Of a stretch of 64,000 nucleotides of DNA, positions 1 through 9,239 are shown piece after piece; positions within the stretch are counted from its first letter, which is position 1; each line of letters opens with the position of its first letter. Both the position numbers and the translations under genes were made by a program. The notes beneath the pieces were generated by a model, which saw only the letters and a program-made list of their open reading frames with translations, had not been told where the DNA came from and did no database searches. The DNA comes from JBMZCV01 sp049613665 (GTDB taxonomy: Bacteria > Bacteroidota > Bacteroidia > Chitinophagales > UBA2359), in the NCBI GenBank assembly GCA_049613665.1, contig JBMZCV010000003.1:19830-83829 (forward strand), given 5' to 3'.

Positions 1-537
1 TTTGTCTTAAAGCATTGATAAGCACAATATGAGTTTCTAATCGAGCTTAATAGTCAAGCTTTTCGTCATATAACATAATTGTAAAAGCAGCAAGCTTGAT
101 TGATTATATATCCATACAGACAAACTTTAACAAAAAAAGTTATTTATATTAACAAAATAAAAAGATTTTTTATGTATTTAAACACGCAAAAAAATTTCTT
201 TTTCGATGTATCAAAAATAGTACAACCCTGTCCAATTTTTAGCTAAATATCATTTCAAAGTCAAATTTTTGCTTCATTTTAAAACCTTGATTATCAAGGT
301 TTTATGACACTATTTTTACTTAACCTTTGTTATATATGTATTTTCAAATCGAAGGTAAAATGAGTATCATTTTTAGAAAAAAACTTTTTTATTTAGGCAA
401 GCTTTTAAGAGTTGGTATAAGTATTGAGGGACTATATATAGAAATAATCGCATGATTTCCATTATTTATTATAACAAAACAAACATTCAATTCTATTTTT
501 TATACCTTTTTTATATTAACTACTATAATTTTTTTTT
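1..537. other. AT-rich intergenic region, no gene seen
   Basis: No convincing open reading frame is visible on either strand. The sequence is very AT-rich, with many homopolymer A and T runs, and leads into the start of the exported protein gene at 538. I see no clear TAnnTTTG promoter motif close to that start. It may contain the 3' side of a gene beyond the left edge, but nothing in it supports that. Confidence 0.4.
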
Positions 538-1341
538 ATGAAACTCCTTAACTTCTTTACATTTACCATTATTTTAAATATTACAAGTTTTATGTTGCTT
601 GCCAATAATAATGCAAACGAAAATATTAATGGCAATAAAGTGTTGCATTTTGAAATAGCTAATAAATCTACTCAATACTCTTTTTCTGCAAATGACGCAC
701 GACAACTAGAGAAATACTTGCTTAAAAGCAATAGTATAACACATTGCGACCAAGAAAATCTTGTCGTAAATTTAACCTCAAAAACTGGCCAGCAAAATAT
801 TGTGCAAGAATTATATACTGTTGGTTATGCTGTTTTAGAACTATCTTGTAGTCAACAAAAAATTGTTATAACTCTAAGTAAAACTCCTGCTGACCTAGCA
901 ATGCTAAAAACACATTTTCAAAAGCAAGAACGGTTGGCTAAAGCAAAATTATTAGAAAAAGAAAACTCAATAATCAATGAGTCTAAGCATAATTCTAATG
1001 CCGATTGCAATGATTGTGGTGCGGTGAGTCTTAACCAAAATATTTTAGATGAACTAAAAAAAGATGCAGTTTATGATGAACAATTGATTGATTTTGGTTC
1101 AACAGAAACAACAGATGAACAAGTGGCTAATATGGAGAGTGAAAATAGCATTTTTTCGGTAGAAAGCGACAATATTGTTTGCAATGAATGCGACGCAAGT
1201 TTGCTAACAGAAGAGTTGTTAGACGAAGCTATTGCTAAGTTGAAAAACATAAATAACAATGAACTTGCTGAAGATGCTTCCAAATTGGAATTACAAAATT
1301 CTTCAGCTTATAAAGATTCTGATAAAGTAACAAATCCATAG
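538..1341 (+). CDS. Exported protein of unknown function with two CxxC repeats
   Basis: I do not recognise this 267-aa protein. Residues 1-22 look like a signal peptide (basic start, long hydrophobic stretch), so it is probably exported. Residues 35-115 form a compact mixed region with single cysteines at 70 and 104. The second half is acidic and contains two related segments starting at about 157 and 215, each of the form C-N-D/E-C followed by a short helix ending L-D-E. These could bind metal or form disulfides; that is inference. It stands alone: an AT-rich gap precedes it and a strong hairpin terminator lies about 165 bp downstream. Asn and Lys content matches its neighbours. Confidence 0.6.
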   Translation: MKLLNFFTFTIILNITSFMLLANNNANENINGNKVLHFEIANKSTQYSFSANDARQLEKYLLKSNSITHCDQENLVVNLTSKTGQQNIVQELYTVGYAVLELSCSQQKIVITLSKTPADLAMLKTHFQKQERLAKAKLLEKENSIINESKHNSNADCNDCGAVSLNQNILDELKKDAVYDEQLIDFGSTETTDEQVANMESENSIFSVESDNIVCNECDASLLTEELLDEAIAKLKNINNNELAEDASKLELQNSSAYKDSDKVTNP

Positions 1342-1893
1342 ATAAGCTTAAACATTTTTTAACAATTTATGACTTCAGTTTTGATTGAAAAAGGCATTAT
1401 TTTATCATTTATATTTAAGTGTTTTTTATTTCAACAATTATCTATTAAAAAAACATTTAAGTTAAAAAAAGCAATAGTTTTCAACTAAAAAAATATTTTC
1501 TTAAATAAAAAAGCCTTGAATGAGAACTCTCATTCAAGGCTTTTTTATATCAATAATTTCTTGTTATAATTATATTTTAGCGAATATACTTCGTAATTTT
1601 ATAATACTACAGCTACTTTTTACGTCTATTTTTAGCATTCGCTCATTATAACAAAATAAAAAACAAGGCTTATAGGTGCAAAATCTATTGCTATTGACAT
1701 TTTTTCAAGTTTTTTTACTCAAAAAAAACATTTTTCTTTAATGCAAGAAATCAGGCTTAAACAGCCTCTTTATATTCATAAAACAAATCATTAAAAGCGT
1801 TAGAAAACAATTGACTATAAAGCTTAACAGCATCGTTTTTTCCTAAAAAAACAAGCCAAAATAAGTCATTTAAACAACTAAAAAAACAATTGG
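1342..1893. other. Intergenic region between convergent genes
   Basis: The stretch separates the plus-strand gene ending at 1341 from the minus-strand glycosyltransferase ending at 1894. Apart from the hairpin at 1507-1546 I see no gene, promoter or repeat in it. Confidence 0.5.
1507..1546. terminator. Bidirectional hairpin terminator
   Basis: A 12-bp perfect stem (GCCTTGAATGAG and its complement) with an AACT loop is flanked by A6 on the left and T6 on the right. It can therefore end transcripts from either side, which suits its place between convergent genes. Confidence 0.85.
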
Positions 1894-2934
1894 TTATAAG
1901 TCTGAAAAATATTGTTTCTTTCTAAGAAAATGAGCCAAAACAATGCTACCTTTATAGCGTCCTTTTATATTTTGGCTTTTATCACGATTATTTTTTAGTT
2001 TATTTTTAATATTAGATGCTGTTTCATTGCGTTTTTTTTGCCATTTTGAGATTTGAGACCAAAAATCAAAATAAGCTTTCAATATTGCTTTAAAAAGCCC
2101 TTTTTCTTTTGACCACAAAAAGCGAAAAGCAGCCACCATATCTAGCAATAATCTAATAGGAAAAACGATGCACATTTGATACCATTTGAGGTTTTTGTAT
2201 AACATTGCTAAATTGTTGCGAAAATTTAAATATGTTTTGTAAGGATTGCTTTTTTGAAGCGTGCCACCTCCGACATGATACACCACAGATTGAGGGCAAT
2301 ATAAGAGCAAAAAGCCTGCTCGCTGCACTCGCCAACAAAAATCTATTTCCTCCATATGTGCAAAAAAGTCGTCATCTAAGCCACCCATTTGCTTATATAC
2401 ATTTGCTCTTACAAACATAGCCGCTCCACTTGCCCAAAAAATAGGGCAAACATTATCGTATTGGCCGCTATCTGTTTCGCAAACATCAAAAAGGCGACCA
2501 CGACAAAAAGGATAGCCAAAACTGTCTATAAAACCGCCTGCTGCTCCTGCATATTCAAACTTCTTCTTATTATGGTAAGCGAGTATTTTGGGCTGGCAAA
2601 TCGCAATTTGAGGCTCTTTTTCCATCAAGTTAATAATTGGTTCAATCCAATTTTCACTCACCTCCACATCTGAGTTTAACAAAACATAATAGTCACTTTC
2701 TATATTTTTTAGTGCCTGATTGTAGCCTGTTGCAAAACCATAATTTTGATTGTTTCTTATTATTTTGATAGTTGGATACTTTTGTTCCAAAAAAACTATC
2801 GAATCATCTGTTGAAGCATTATCAGCTACATAAATTTTCAAATTACTATATTTTGTTAATAAAACAGATGGCAGGAATTTTTCTAAGAATTTTCGCCCAT
2901 TCCAATTTAAAATAACAATAGATACTATTGGCAT
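1894..2934 (-). CDS. Family 2 glycosyltransferase
   Basis: A 346-aa glycosyltransferase with a GT-A fold, similar to rhamnosyltransferase-type enzymes that add sugars to cell-surface polysaccharide or lipid. It starts with the typical strand IVILNWNG (residues 6-13), followed by the nucleotide-sugar binding ADNASTDDS (37-45) and the metal-binding NSDVEV at 87-92. The acceptor-side motif HMEEIDFCWR lies at 193-202. The C-terminal 100 residues are rich in aromatic and basic residues and may lie against the membrane; there is no clear spanning helix. It is a lone gene, so the sugar donor and acceptor cannot be inferred from context. Confidence 0.88.
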   Translation of the reverse strand: MPIVSIVILNWNGRKFLEKFLPSVLLTKYSNLKIYVADNASTDDSIVFLEQKYPTIKIIRNNQNYGFATGYNQALKNIESDYYVLLNSDVEVSENWIEPIINLMEKEPQIAICQPKILAYHNKKKFEYAGAAGGFIDSFGYPFCRGRLFDVCETDSGQYDNVCPIFWASGAAMFVRANVYKQMGGLDDDFFAHMEEIDFCWRVQRAGFLLLYCPQSVVYHVGGGTLQKSNPYKTYLNFRNNLAMLYKNLKWYQMCIVFPIRLLLDMVAAFRFLWSKEKGLFKAILKAYFDFWSQISKWQKKRNETASNIKNKLKNNRDKSQNIKGRYKGSIVLAHFLRKKQYFSDL

Positions 2935-3077
2935 AGTTGTTTCTTTTTATTGTACAAAAAAATTTAAGTTTAGCAAAGAAAAATTCAACACAAATTTATG
3001 TCGTTAAAAATTATTAACACAATTAAATCTATTTTTTGATGTATTTTTTTTTAGTATTCAACATCAAAAGTCAAAAA

Positions 3078-3124
3078 TTAAGAGACCTAAATTGTTGATT
3101 TTTTCAACAATTTAGGTCTCTTAA
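3078..3124. terminator. Long hairpin terminator
   Basis: A nearly 20-bp perfect stem (arm starts TTAAGAGACCTAAATTG) closes on a T-rich loop. It lies between the methyltransferase 3' end and the glycosyltransferase start, and would end the 5283-to-3187 transcript. Confidence 0.75.
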
Positions 3125-3186
3125 AATATAAACTAATTTTCTAATACTTTTTCTTTTATATGTTTCAGCCTATTTTATTTGACAAT

Positions 3187-3942
3187 TTATTGACGTTTTT
3201 TCTTTGCCATCAAGACCATATTGTCATCACCGAACTCAAAATTATGACCTAAAATATCGACCGCTTCAAATTCGTGAAAGTCATATTTTCGCATCAAATT
3301 TGTCAGTTCCAAATACGAATAAATGCGTACACTACTTTTGTAAGTCGTCTTTTTTTCTTGATGTAATACTGTCCAATTGCTTTCCAAGCGGCTCGTTTTG
3401 TAGTTGAAAACTCGCTTTTCGAGTATTGTGTAATCTTCAAATTCCCAATAATCTTTCGACTTAAATACAGGCAATAAGGTTTCGAGCGTATGCCCTTCAA
3501 GTATGAAAGTTCCACCTTTTTTCAAGGCTTGGCTAACCGATGCAATGTATCTTTCGTTGTCTGTTTCGCTAAAATAACCAAAGCTATTGAAAATACAGAT
3601 TGCAGCATCAAAGGTTTGTTCAAAAGCCATATTTCGCATATCGCCTTGCAAAAAATTGATGCCTAAATTTGCTTTTTTAGCCAACCGTTTTGAAACATCT
3701 ACTGCATTTTGATTATATTCCAAGCCAGTCATCTGAAAGCCTTGTGCAGCCAATTCTAAGGCAATACGCCCTTCGCCAGCAGGTGCATCTAACACCGTTT
3801 TGGCAGATATATTGTTCAAAAGATAGCTCACCAAATCTGCTTCATCGGCCGTAATAGTTTCATTTTTTGCATATCTGAAAATGCGTTGCCACTCGTCTGA
3901 AAAGTAAGCTTTCCACCAATCTGTCTCTTTATTTTCAAGCAT
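3187..3942 (-). CDS. Class I SAM-dependent methyltransferase
   Basis: A 251-aa methyltransferase of the Methyltransf_25 type. The SAM-binding motif I, LDAPAGEG, is at 51-58, with the acidic ribose-binding Glu at about 75, QGDMRN further on, and a typical post-motif region (LKKGGTFIL). A longer reading starting at a TTG immediately after the upstream stop is possible. I chose the ATG four codons in, 12 nt after that stop, because ATG is far likelier. The tight spacing points to co-transcription with the oxidoreductase upstream. The substrate is unknown; the N-terminal W-W-K-A-Y-F resembles the small-molecule methyltransferase-like gene at 57413. Confidence 0.85.
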   Translation of the reverse strand: MLENKETDWWKAYFSDEWQRIFRYAKNETITADEADLVSYLLNNISAKTVLDAPAGEGRIALELAAQGFQMTGLEYNQNAVDVSKRLAKKANLGINFLQGDMRNMAFEQTFDAAICIFNSFGYFSETDNERYIASVSQALKKGGTFILEGHTLETLLPVFKSKDYWEFEDYTILEKRVFNYKTSRLESNWTVLHQEKKTTYKSSVRIYSYLELTNLMRKYDFHEFEAVDILGHNFEFGDDNMVLMAKKKRQ

Positions 3943-3954
3943 TTTCTTTATCAA

Positions 3955-5283
3955 TTAGTTACTTAAAAAATGATGAATGCCAACCGCAGCAACTTTCGCA
4001 TCAGCAACCGCATTCACAATTTCTGCACCACCATTTACAGCATCGCCAGCCGCAAAATATTTGTTGTTGCCTGTTTGATAAGCTTCATTTACCATAATTT
4101 TGCCTTTTTTATCTACTTGCAAAGCAGCGATTTGCGACAACCAATTAGTGCGTTTGCTTTGTCCTGTTGCTTTAATGACCATATCGCAAGCTTCAACAAA
4201 TTCGCTGCCTTCAATGGTTTGCAAACGACCATCGACAACTGCTGTTCGTATCAATTTTACACCAACAACTTCGCCCTTTTCATTGCCTATAATGGCTACG
4301 GGACTGACATTGAACAAACCTTTTACGCCTACTTTTTTCGCCAATTCATATTCGAAGGCATAAGCTCCTTTTTCAGCTTTGGAGCGACGATAAGCCAAAA
4401 TCACATTTTTTGCTCCCAATCTTGCACTTTCTGAGGCTGCGTCCATGGCAGTATTTCCTCCACCCAAAACAACTACTCGGTCGCCAATGGTTACTTTATG
4501 TTGCTCGATTCTCAATTTTTCGATAAATTCTACTGCTCCAAAACAATTGATTAGATTTTCGCCTCCTATACCTAAGCTACGAGTTTTGCCTAAACCAACG
4601 CCAATAAAAATGGCATCATAGTTTTGTTCTAGCTTATCTAAATCTGCTTTATTTTGAATAGTTTGATTATAATAAATGCTAAATTGAAACTGATTTTGCA
4701 AATAAGCAACTTCGTCAAGTGCCTCCTCATTCGTTATTTTGTAGGGTGCTACGCCATAAAGCGTCAGTCCAGAAGGTTGTGCTTTTGCCTCATAAATATC
4801 TACGGTATAGCCCAACATTCGCAACTCACATGCACATGACAAACCTGCTGGCCCTGCTCCTATAATAGCTACTTTTTTGCCATTTTCTGGTGCTGTAACA
4901 AAAAGTTTTTTATTTTCAGAAATAGCTTGTTGTGTAGCAAAGTTTTGGAGACGGCCAATATCTATTGGTTTCACATTTTGATGATTATAAACGCAAGCTC
5001 CTTCGCATAATACTTCTGTTGGACATACTTTTCCGCAAGCATTGCCCAAATGATTGGCACTATAAATGGTTTTGGCTGCTCCCATCACGTTTCCTGTGTT
5101 GATTTGCTTGATAAACAAAGGAATGTCTATACTCGTTGGGCAAGCATTGATACATGGTGCATCGTAACAAAACAAACAACGTGAGCTTTCGTAGTAAGCT
5201 TCCGTTGCGTTCATTAGTGGATATTCTTGTGCAAAATTTTGCTGATATTCTGCTGTTGAAGTTGGTTTTTTAAATTCTGCCAT
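3955..5283 (-). CDS. preT: PreT/GltD-like NAD(P)H oxidoreductase (Fe-S, FAD)
   Basis: A 442-aa flavoprotein of the glutamate synthase small-subunit family, closest in layout to PreT, the NADH-oxidising half of bacterial dihydropyrimidine dehydrogenase (uracil/thymine reduction). Two 4Fe-4S clusters are indicated by Cys36, 39, 44, 48 and Cys83, 87, 93, 97. The FAD Rossmann motif GAGPAG is at 142-147, the NAD(P)H motif GGGNTAMD at 274-281, and a closing ATG motif (KATGQ) plus AAGDAVNGG follow. PreT normally works with PreA, but no PreA gene is present in this window, so the partner is elsewhere or the role differs. It is followed in the same frame by a methyltransferase. Confidence 0.82.
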   Translation of the reverse strand: MAEFKKPTSTAEYQQNFAQEYPLMNATEAYYESSRCLFCYDAPCINACPTSIDIPLFIKQINTGNVMGAAKTIYSANHLGNACGKVCPTEVLCEGACVYNHQNVKPIDIGRLQNFATQQAISENKKLFVTAPENGKKVAIIGAGPAGLSCACELRMLGYTVDIYEAKAQPSGLTLYGVAPYKITNEEALDEVAYLQNQFQFSIYYNQTIQNKADLDKLEQNYDAIFIGVGLGKTRSLGIGGENLINCFGAVEFIEKLRIEQHKVTIGDRVVVLGGGNTAMDAASESARLGAKNVILAYRRSKAEKGAYAFEYELAKKVGVKGLFNVSPVAIIGNEKGEVVGVKLIRTAVVDGRLQTIEGSEFVEACDMVIKATGQSKRTNWLSQIAALQVDKKGKIMVNEAYQTGNNKYFAAGDAVNGGAEIVNAVADAKVAAVGIHHFLSN

Positions 5284-5301
5284 ATATTCATTATTGTTTT
5301 T

Positions 5302-5360
5302 GGTAACTGTTTAAATGTGAGCTTTTGAGATAAAAAATTGTCACCATGTAAACAATTACG
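5302..5360. repeat. Upstream inverted-repeat element, family U, copy 1
   Basis: About 59 bp with imperfect inverted ends (GGTAACTGTTTAAATGTGA on one side, TCACCATGTAAACAATTAC on the other). It begins 19 nt before the start codon of the PreT-like gene. Related copies lie at 8268-8334 and 35711-35763, also just upstream of genes. It may form a hairpin in the 5' leader. Confidence 0.6.
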
Positions 5361-5460
5361 TTTTTGTTAGTAGAAAGGCTAAAAGTTTGATAGTGTAAAT
5401 ATATCTAAAATTATAAGTTTTTCAAGAATTAAGTGGGTTTCTTTTTTGATTTTTTTATAT

Positions 5461-5597
5461 CAACAGTTCAGACATTTATACATTTTTTTATCACAGGCTT
5501 AAACATACTATTTTTTTTTTAGGCTAAGACGGCCAATATTTTCAAATTTAATGGCCTTTTGAACTGAAAGTTGTTATAAAAAATGTCTGAACCATTG
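5461..5597. mobile_element. Miniature inverted-repeat element, family B, copy 1
   Basis: A 137-bp element with ends CAACAGTTCAGACATTT and the complement of CAATGGTTCAGACATTT, flanked on both sides by TTATAT. The inside holds the AAACATACTATTTTT...AGGC segment shared with family A elements, but the right half of that core is shortened. It has no coding capacity, so it is a non-autonomous element or its remnant. Confidence 0.65.
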
Positions 5598-5715
5598 TTA
5601 TATAAAATAAGGTATTAGACATTATTCACAAAAAAAGTGTGAGGGAAAATAAAAACATCATTGAATAAATTCGAATATTACATTTGCATAGTTTTAGCAA
5701 ATGTTGTCGTAAAAC

Positions 5716-5750
5716 AAGGTGGTAGGCACTTCTAAAGTACCTGCCACCTT
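5716..5750. repeat. 35-bp hairpin repeat, copy 1
   Basis: Palindromic sequence AAGGTGGTAGGCACTTC...GTACCTGCCACCTT. Two further copies lie at 50375-50408 and 50452-50485. It resembles REP-type palindromes in being short, intergenic and able to form a hairpin. Confidence 0.7.
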
Positions 5751-5805
5751 ATTATCCTATTATTTTTTATCTAACATTTTATGAATAAGCTCTATTATTG
5801 ATTCT

Positions 5806-5859
5806 AAAAAAGGTAATCAGTACACTATTCTAAAAAAACAGTGTACTGATTACCTTTTT
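5806..5859 (-). terminator. Hairpin terminator of the CotH-family gene
   Basis: A 20-bp stem (AAAAAGGTAATCAGTACACT and its complement) with a 13-nt loop lies 27 bp beyond the stop codon of the minus-strand gene at 5886. The A-run on the plus strand gives a T-run on the transcript. Confidence 0.8.
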
Positions 5860-5885
5860 ATTAAAAAAACATTAACCAAAATCTA

Positions 5886-8246
5886 TTATTTTACAACAAC
5901 AATTTCTTGGCTAGATGTCGCAGTTTTGAGCATATAAAAACCGCTTGGCCATAATGAAATATCAATTTGTATATTTTTATTTAATGTTTCAGAAAAAATT
6001 TGTTTGCCCAAAGTATTAAAAATTTGAAACTCAGTAGGCACATTCTTTTTATTTGTCAAGCTAATGATGTTGGTAGCAGGATTTGGGTATATCGTTATCC
6101 CTAATTCATGTTGTTGTAGGTTTGTTACATTGGCGGCAAAAGGTGCATTATTTTCTGCAAAAGTAGCTTCTTGCATCACAAACTCGCCTGTTCCATTTGG
6201 CACTCTAGCAAGAGCAATATCGCTTTGTTGCTCCGTAAAAACTATTTCATCCATGAGTTCCAAACTAGGAGTTACGAGTCTCAGTCTTTCGCCTGCTTTA
6301 TTGAGTTTGAAATTGGCGTGCAAGCCTTCTTGACTGCCATTTTCGTCTGTCCAAACAATGAGATAATCATTTGCTGCTATTGTTGTTCCCAATGGAAATT
6401 CCCATTTCGTAACATTATAAGTGCCATCTGTCAAAAAATAACCACTCAAATCTATGTTTTCATCTGTGAGATTATATAGCTCAATCCAATCGTCGTAATC
6501 GCCTGCTTGGTCGGCTACTGTATTGGAATTAGAAGCCATTAACTCATTGATACTCAATGTTTTATCTACTGCTTCTTGCAATCTCACCTGATAAACAAAA
6601 ACATCATGCTCTGCACCTACTGGCTCATAAGTGACGGTCGCAAAGCTATTGTCTGCCACCGCTTCAATATAATATCTCACCCATGAAGCTGCCTCAAACA
6701 TTGGAATAGTTCCTGCATATAAGCCATCATTTGCCAAGCCATCATTGTGCAAACCATCGTCAAACATTTCTGTTTTTTCAAAATTTCCCAACAAATCTGT
6801 ACCATAATATAGATATACATTGGATACTCCTTCATCGAAATAAACACTTGCTCTCACATCAACAGTTTGGGTAGGCAAAGGCGGATAGTTGTCGAAACCA
6901 TCACTCGAATAAGTGACATCGTTTATGGTCGGACTGCTTCGATATACTTCATTATTTTCTAAAATAAAATCGTAACGCACTTCAAAAAATTCTTTTAAGT
7001 CATCTAATCCATCTAAAAAAGCACCATAAGAGTATAATTTTTTATCGTCATTTTGCACCTCCTCCTCTATCATAGCTGCATAGCTGTCTATCATAATAGA
7101 AGCAAAAGCAGGGTCTAACAATTCGAGCAACAGGGTACGAACATGAGCCAAATATCGCTGACGTAGGCTAGGAACTGCCAACAAACGGTTGAGCAAAGGA
7201 TAGTTTGGATCATTGGCATTGTAAAAAGGCGACCAACCAAACCAACCATCTGCTTCGTCAAGCATCATGCAGCTATTGCCATCAAATTCTAAAGGTGTCA
7301 TGCGGCCAGTTTCTACATCTTGGTACAAATAATAATCCATTTTGCCTTTATGTACATAGCTATCGTCATCGACAAACAAGATTTCGCAGGCCAAAAACCA
7401 AAGCGTTCTGTCAATGTCCAAAAACTCAGGCAAGGTGTTTTCCAAATCATTTAGCGGAGCAGAATCTACTGCCTGACAAGTGTTTCGCAAATCTTGCCAA
7501 GGAGTAGTTTGCGTCGAACTTTTTAGGGTATAATATTCTTGATACTCATTGACATTCATGCCCAAATCATTGAGAGCAGCCGTGCCATCGCCCCAGCCCC
7601 AGCCAGGCCCTCCTAAACTACCATTATCTCTATCGGCACGCCATCTCGAACCATCATTGCTCAAAAACCATTCTTCCAAATATTCGGCATTGAGCTGCTG
7701 TACATTTGGATAAATGCCCCAATTTTCGCCATTAATAACCAACTTGACAAAAGATGCTTTTGCAGCAGGAATATGGTTTCTGATGAGATGCAAATATAAA
7801 AATTCTCGCAAAAAGCTAGGGTCTTCAAAACAATTGTTGAGATTTAAGGTCTTATAGCCCATGATGTCTTGCGTTTCGTCTTCAAAATCCATCGTGATGT
7901 TGAAAGATAGTTTTTCTTCACCATCTTCTGCTGCCCAAGCATAAGAAGTATTCCCTTTAAAACGCACGCCGACATTTTCATATACTACGCTATCAACAGT
8001 CATAGTAGCAGGAATATTTATTTTATCGTAATAATTATTGTGTAGCAAATCCCAAAAGTTTGGCTGTACAAAATCGAGGTGAATCGTTCTGATAATGGTT
8101 TCATCATACCAGCCATTGTCTGGCTGGCCACCTGTATATAATTTTTTGCCATCGTCTGAAATAAACATTTCGTCTGGCAATTGAGCATTTAATGTTTGGC
8201 TAAAAACAAAAAAAATGCTACAAAGTGTGTAAAATATGCTTTTCAT
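5886..8246 (-). CDS. Secreted CotH-kinase/lamin-tail protein with T9SS sorting domain
   Basis: A 786-aa exported protein. Residues 1-22 are a signal peptide ending A-Q. Roughly 50-430 is a CotH domain (atypical protein kinase fold, named after spore coat protein H), with GVRFKGNTSY, LNLNN and the conserved late region YLYQDVETG...PLEFDGNS. About 560-690 is a lamin-tail-like beta domain (SINELMASNS, DWIELYN, DLSGYFLTDG). The last ~75 residues form a Por-type C-terminal sorting domain (ITIYPNPATN, LWPSGFYMLK), so it should be delivered through T9SS to the surface or medium. The substrate is unknown. The family-U repeat lies 22 nt upstream of the start. Confidence 0.88.
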   Translation of the reverse strand: MKSIFYTLCSIFFVFSQTLNAQLPDEMFISDDGKKLYTGGQPDNGWYDETIIRTIHLDFVQPNFWDLLHNNYYDKINIPATMTVDSVVYENVGVRFKGNTSYAWAAEDGEEKLSFNITMDFEDETQDIMGYKTLNLNNCFEDPSFLREFLYLHLIRNHIPAAKASFVKLVINGENWGIYPNVQQLNAEYLEEWFLSNDGSRWRADRDNGSLGGPGWGWGDGTAALNDLGMNVNEYQEYYTLKSSTQTTPWQDLRNTCQAVDSAPLNDLENTLPEFLDIDRTLWFLACEILFVDDDSYVHKGKMDYYLYQDVETGRMTPLEFDGNSCMMLDEADGWFGWSPFYNANDPNYPLLNRLLAVPSLRQRYLAHVRTLLLELLDPAFASIMIDSYAAMIEEEVQNDDKKLYSYGAFLDGLDDLKEFFEVRYDFILENNEVYRSSPTINDVTYSSDGFDNYPPLPTQTVDVRASVYFDEGVSNVYLYYGTDLLGNFEKTEMFDDGLHNDGLANDGLYAGTIPMFEAASWVRYYIEAVADNSFATVTYEPVGAEHDVFVYQVRLQEAVDKTLSINELMASNSNTVADQAGDYDDWIELYNLTDENIDLSGYFLTDGTYNVTKWEFPLGTTIAANDYLIVWTDENGSQEGLHANFKLNKAGERLRLVTPSLELMDEIVFTEQQSDIALARVPNGTGEFVMQEATFAENNAPFAANVTNLQQHELGITIYPNPATNIISLTNKKNVPTEFQIFNTLGKQIFSETLNKNIQIDISLWPSGFYMLKTATSSQEIVVVK

Positions 8247-8267
8247 TTTGTAAATGATTTTATAACT

Positions 8268-8334
8268 ATTTACGTTGTAGCGATTTTGACTAAAAAAGAT
8301 ATTTTTATCTCAAAAACCTACACCTAAACAATTA
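8268..8334. repeat. Upstream inverted-repeat element, family U, copy 2
   Basis: Related to 35711-35763: both contain TTTACGTTGT, a GACTAAAAAAG or GGCTAAAAAAG segment, and CTAAACAATTA at the other end. It lies 22 nt before the CotH-family start codon. Confidence 0.6.
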
Positions 8335-8439
8335 GATGATTTTTAATAAACTTGATATAAAAGTACATTTAAAAGCTTATTTTAAAAACTTATTCTAAAT
8401 AAATGTCAAAAAGAGTCTTCTCTTATACAGAAATATTCG

Positions 8440-8447
8440 TATTTTTG
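8440..8447 (+). promoter_or_regulatory. Predicted -7 promoter element (TATTTTTG)
   Basis: It matches the Bacteroidota -7 consensus TAnnTTTG exactly and lies 40 nt before the start codon at 8488. I see no good TTTG -33 match at the expected distance. Confidence 0.55.
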
Positions 8448-8487
8448 CGGTTGATAGATAAAATTTTATTATCCAAACGAATTAAAC

Positions 8488-8889
8488 ATGAATATTACCT
8501 TATCACAAGCAAAAACAGTCATTGCGGCAGCTATTAAAAAGTCGCAAGAATTAGGTACAAAAATGGACATTGCAGTAGTAGATGCTGGCACAAACTTAAC
8601 AGCATTTGTACGAGAAGATGGTGCTTGGCTAGGCTCTATTGATATTGCGATGAAAAAAGCAAGAACAGCACGCTATTTTAATATGGACTCAGGAACAATA
8701 GGTACTTTGTCGCAGCCAGGCGGTGCATTGTATAATATCGAACACTCTAATGGCGGTTTGATTTCTTTTCCTGGTGGCGTTTGTATCAAAAATAAAGCTG
8801 GCGAAATCATAGGTGCTATTGGTGTGAGTGGTAGCTCGGTCGAAAATGACCATGCCGTAGCAAGTGCTGGAGCAGCAGTAATGCAATAA
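8488..8889 (+). CDS. GlcG/HbpS (DUF336) family protein
   Basis: A 133-aa protein matching the full length of the GlcG/HbpS family, whose members bind haem or small ligands and form oligomers. Typical segments are MDIAVVDAGTNL near 27-38, AMKKARTARYF near 54-64, GGLISFPGGVCI near 88-99 and GAIGVSGSS near 112-120. There is no signal peptide, so it is cytoplasmic. It is a single-gene unit with its own promoter motif 40 nt upstream and a convergent terminator downstream. Ligand and role cannot be told from context. Confidence 0.88.
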   Translation: MNITLSQAKTVIAAAIKKSQELGTKMDIAVVDAGTNLTAFVREDGAWLGSIDIAMKKARTARYFNMDSGTIGTLSQPGGALYNIEHSNGGLISFPGGVCIKNKAGEIIGAIGVSGSSVENDHAVASAGAAVMQ

Positions 8890-8923
8890 ATAATACTAAC
8901 ATTTGTCTTTGATTAAACAAGAC

Positions 8924-8967
8924 AAAAAAAGAGGGCAGCTAAAATATAGTTGTCCTCTTTTTTTTGT
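8924..8967. terminator. Bidirectional hairpin terminator
   Basis: An A-rich/T-rich flanked stem of about 18 bp with three G-T pairs (AAAAAAAGAGGGCAGCTA against its partner). It sits between the convergent genes ending at 8889 and 8996. Confidence 0.8.
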
Positions 8968-8995
8968 GAAATAAGTGATAAATTTGCAACTGCTT

Positions 8996-9181
8996 TTATC
9001 GTTTTTCAAGCTCAATAATTTTCATTTTGAGTTCCTTATTTTCATTTTCCAGCTTATTGATTTTGTCGGTGGCTTGCTGCATTTCGGTTTCAAGTTTCTG
9101 TATTCTAGCTTCTTTGTTTGGATTCATGTTGCAGCCAAAGATAAATAACAAAAAAGAAGCGATGATAAATATGTTTTTCAT
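8996..9181 (-). CDS. Small coiled-coil lipoprotein
   Basis: A 61-aa protein. Residues 1-17 form a lipoprotein signal (MKNIFIIASF, then L-F-I-F-G-C), so Cys17 should be lipidated. The remaining ~44 residues are a highly charged heptad-type coiled coil (L-E-T-E-M-Q, I-N-K-L-E-N-E-N). A longer reading is possible upstream, but it would place the lipobox internally, so I use the ATG at 9181. It follows two membrane-protein genes with a 58-nt gap and may belong to their transcript. This architecture resembles Lpp-like spacers; no specific family is recognised. Confidence 0.6.
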   Translation of the reverse strand: MKNIFIIASFLLFIFGCNMNPNKEARIQKLETEMQQATDKINKLENENKELKMKIIELEKR

Positions 9182-9239
9182 AAGATTGGATTTATAAGTT
9201 GAATCTAAGGGTGAATATACTTTTTGTGTTTGGAAATAG

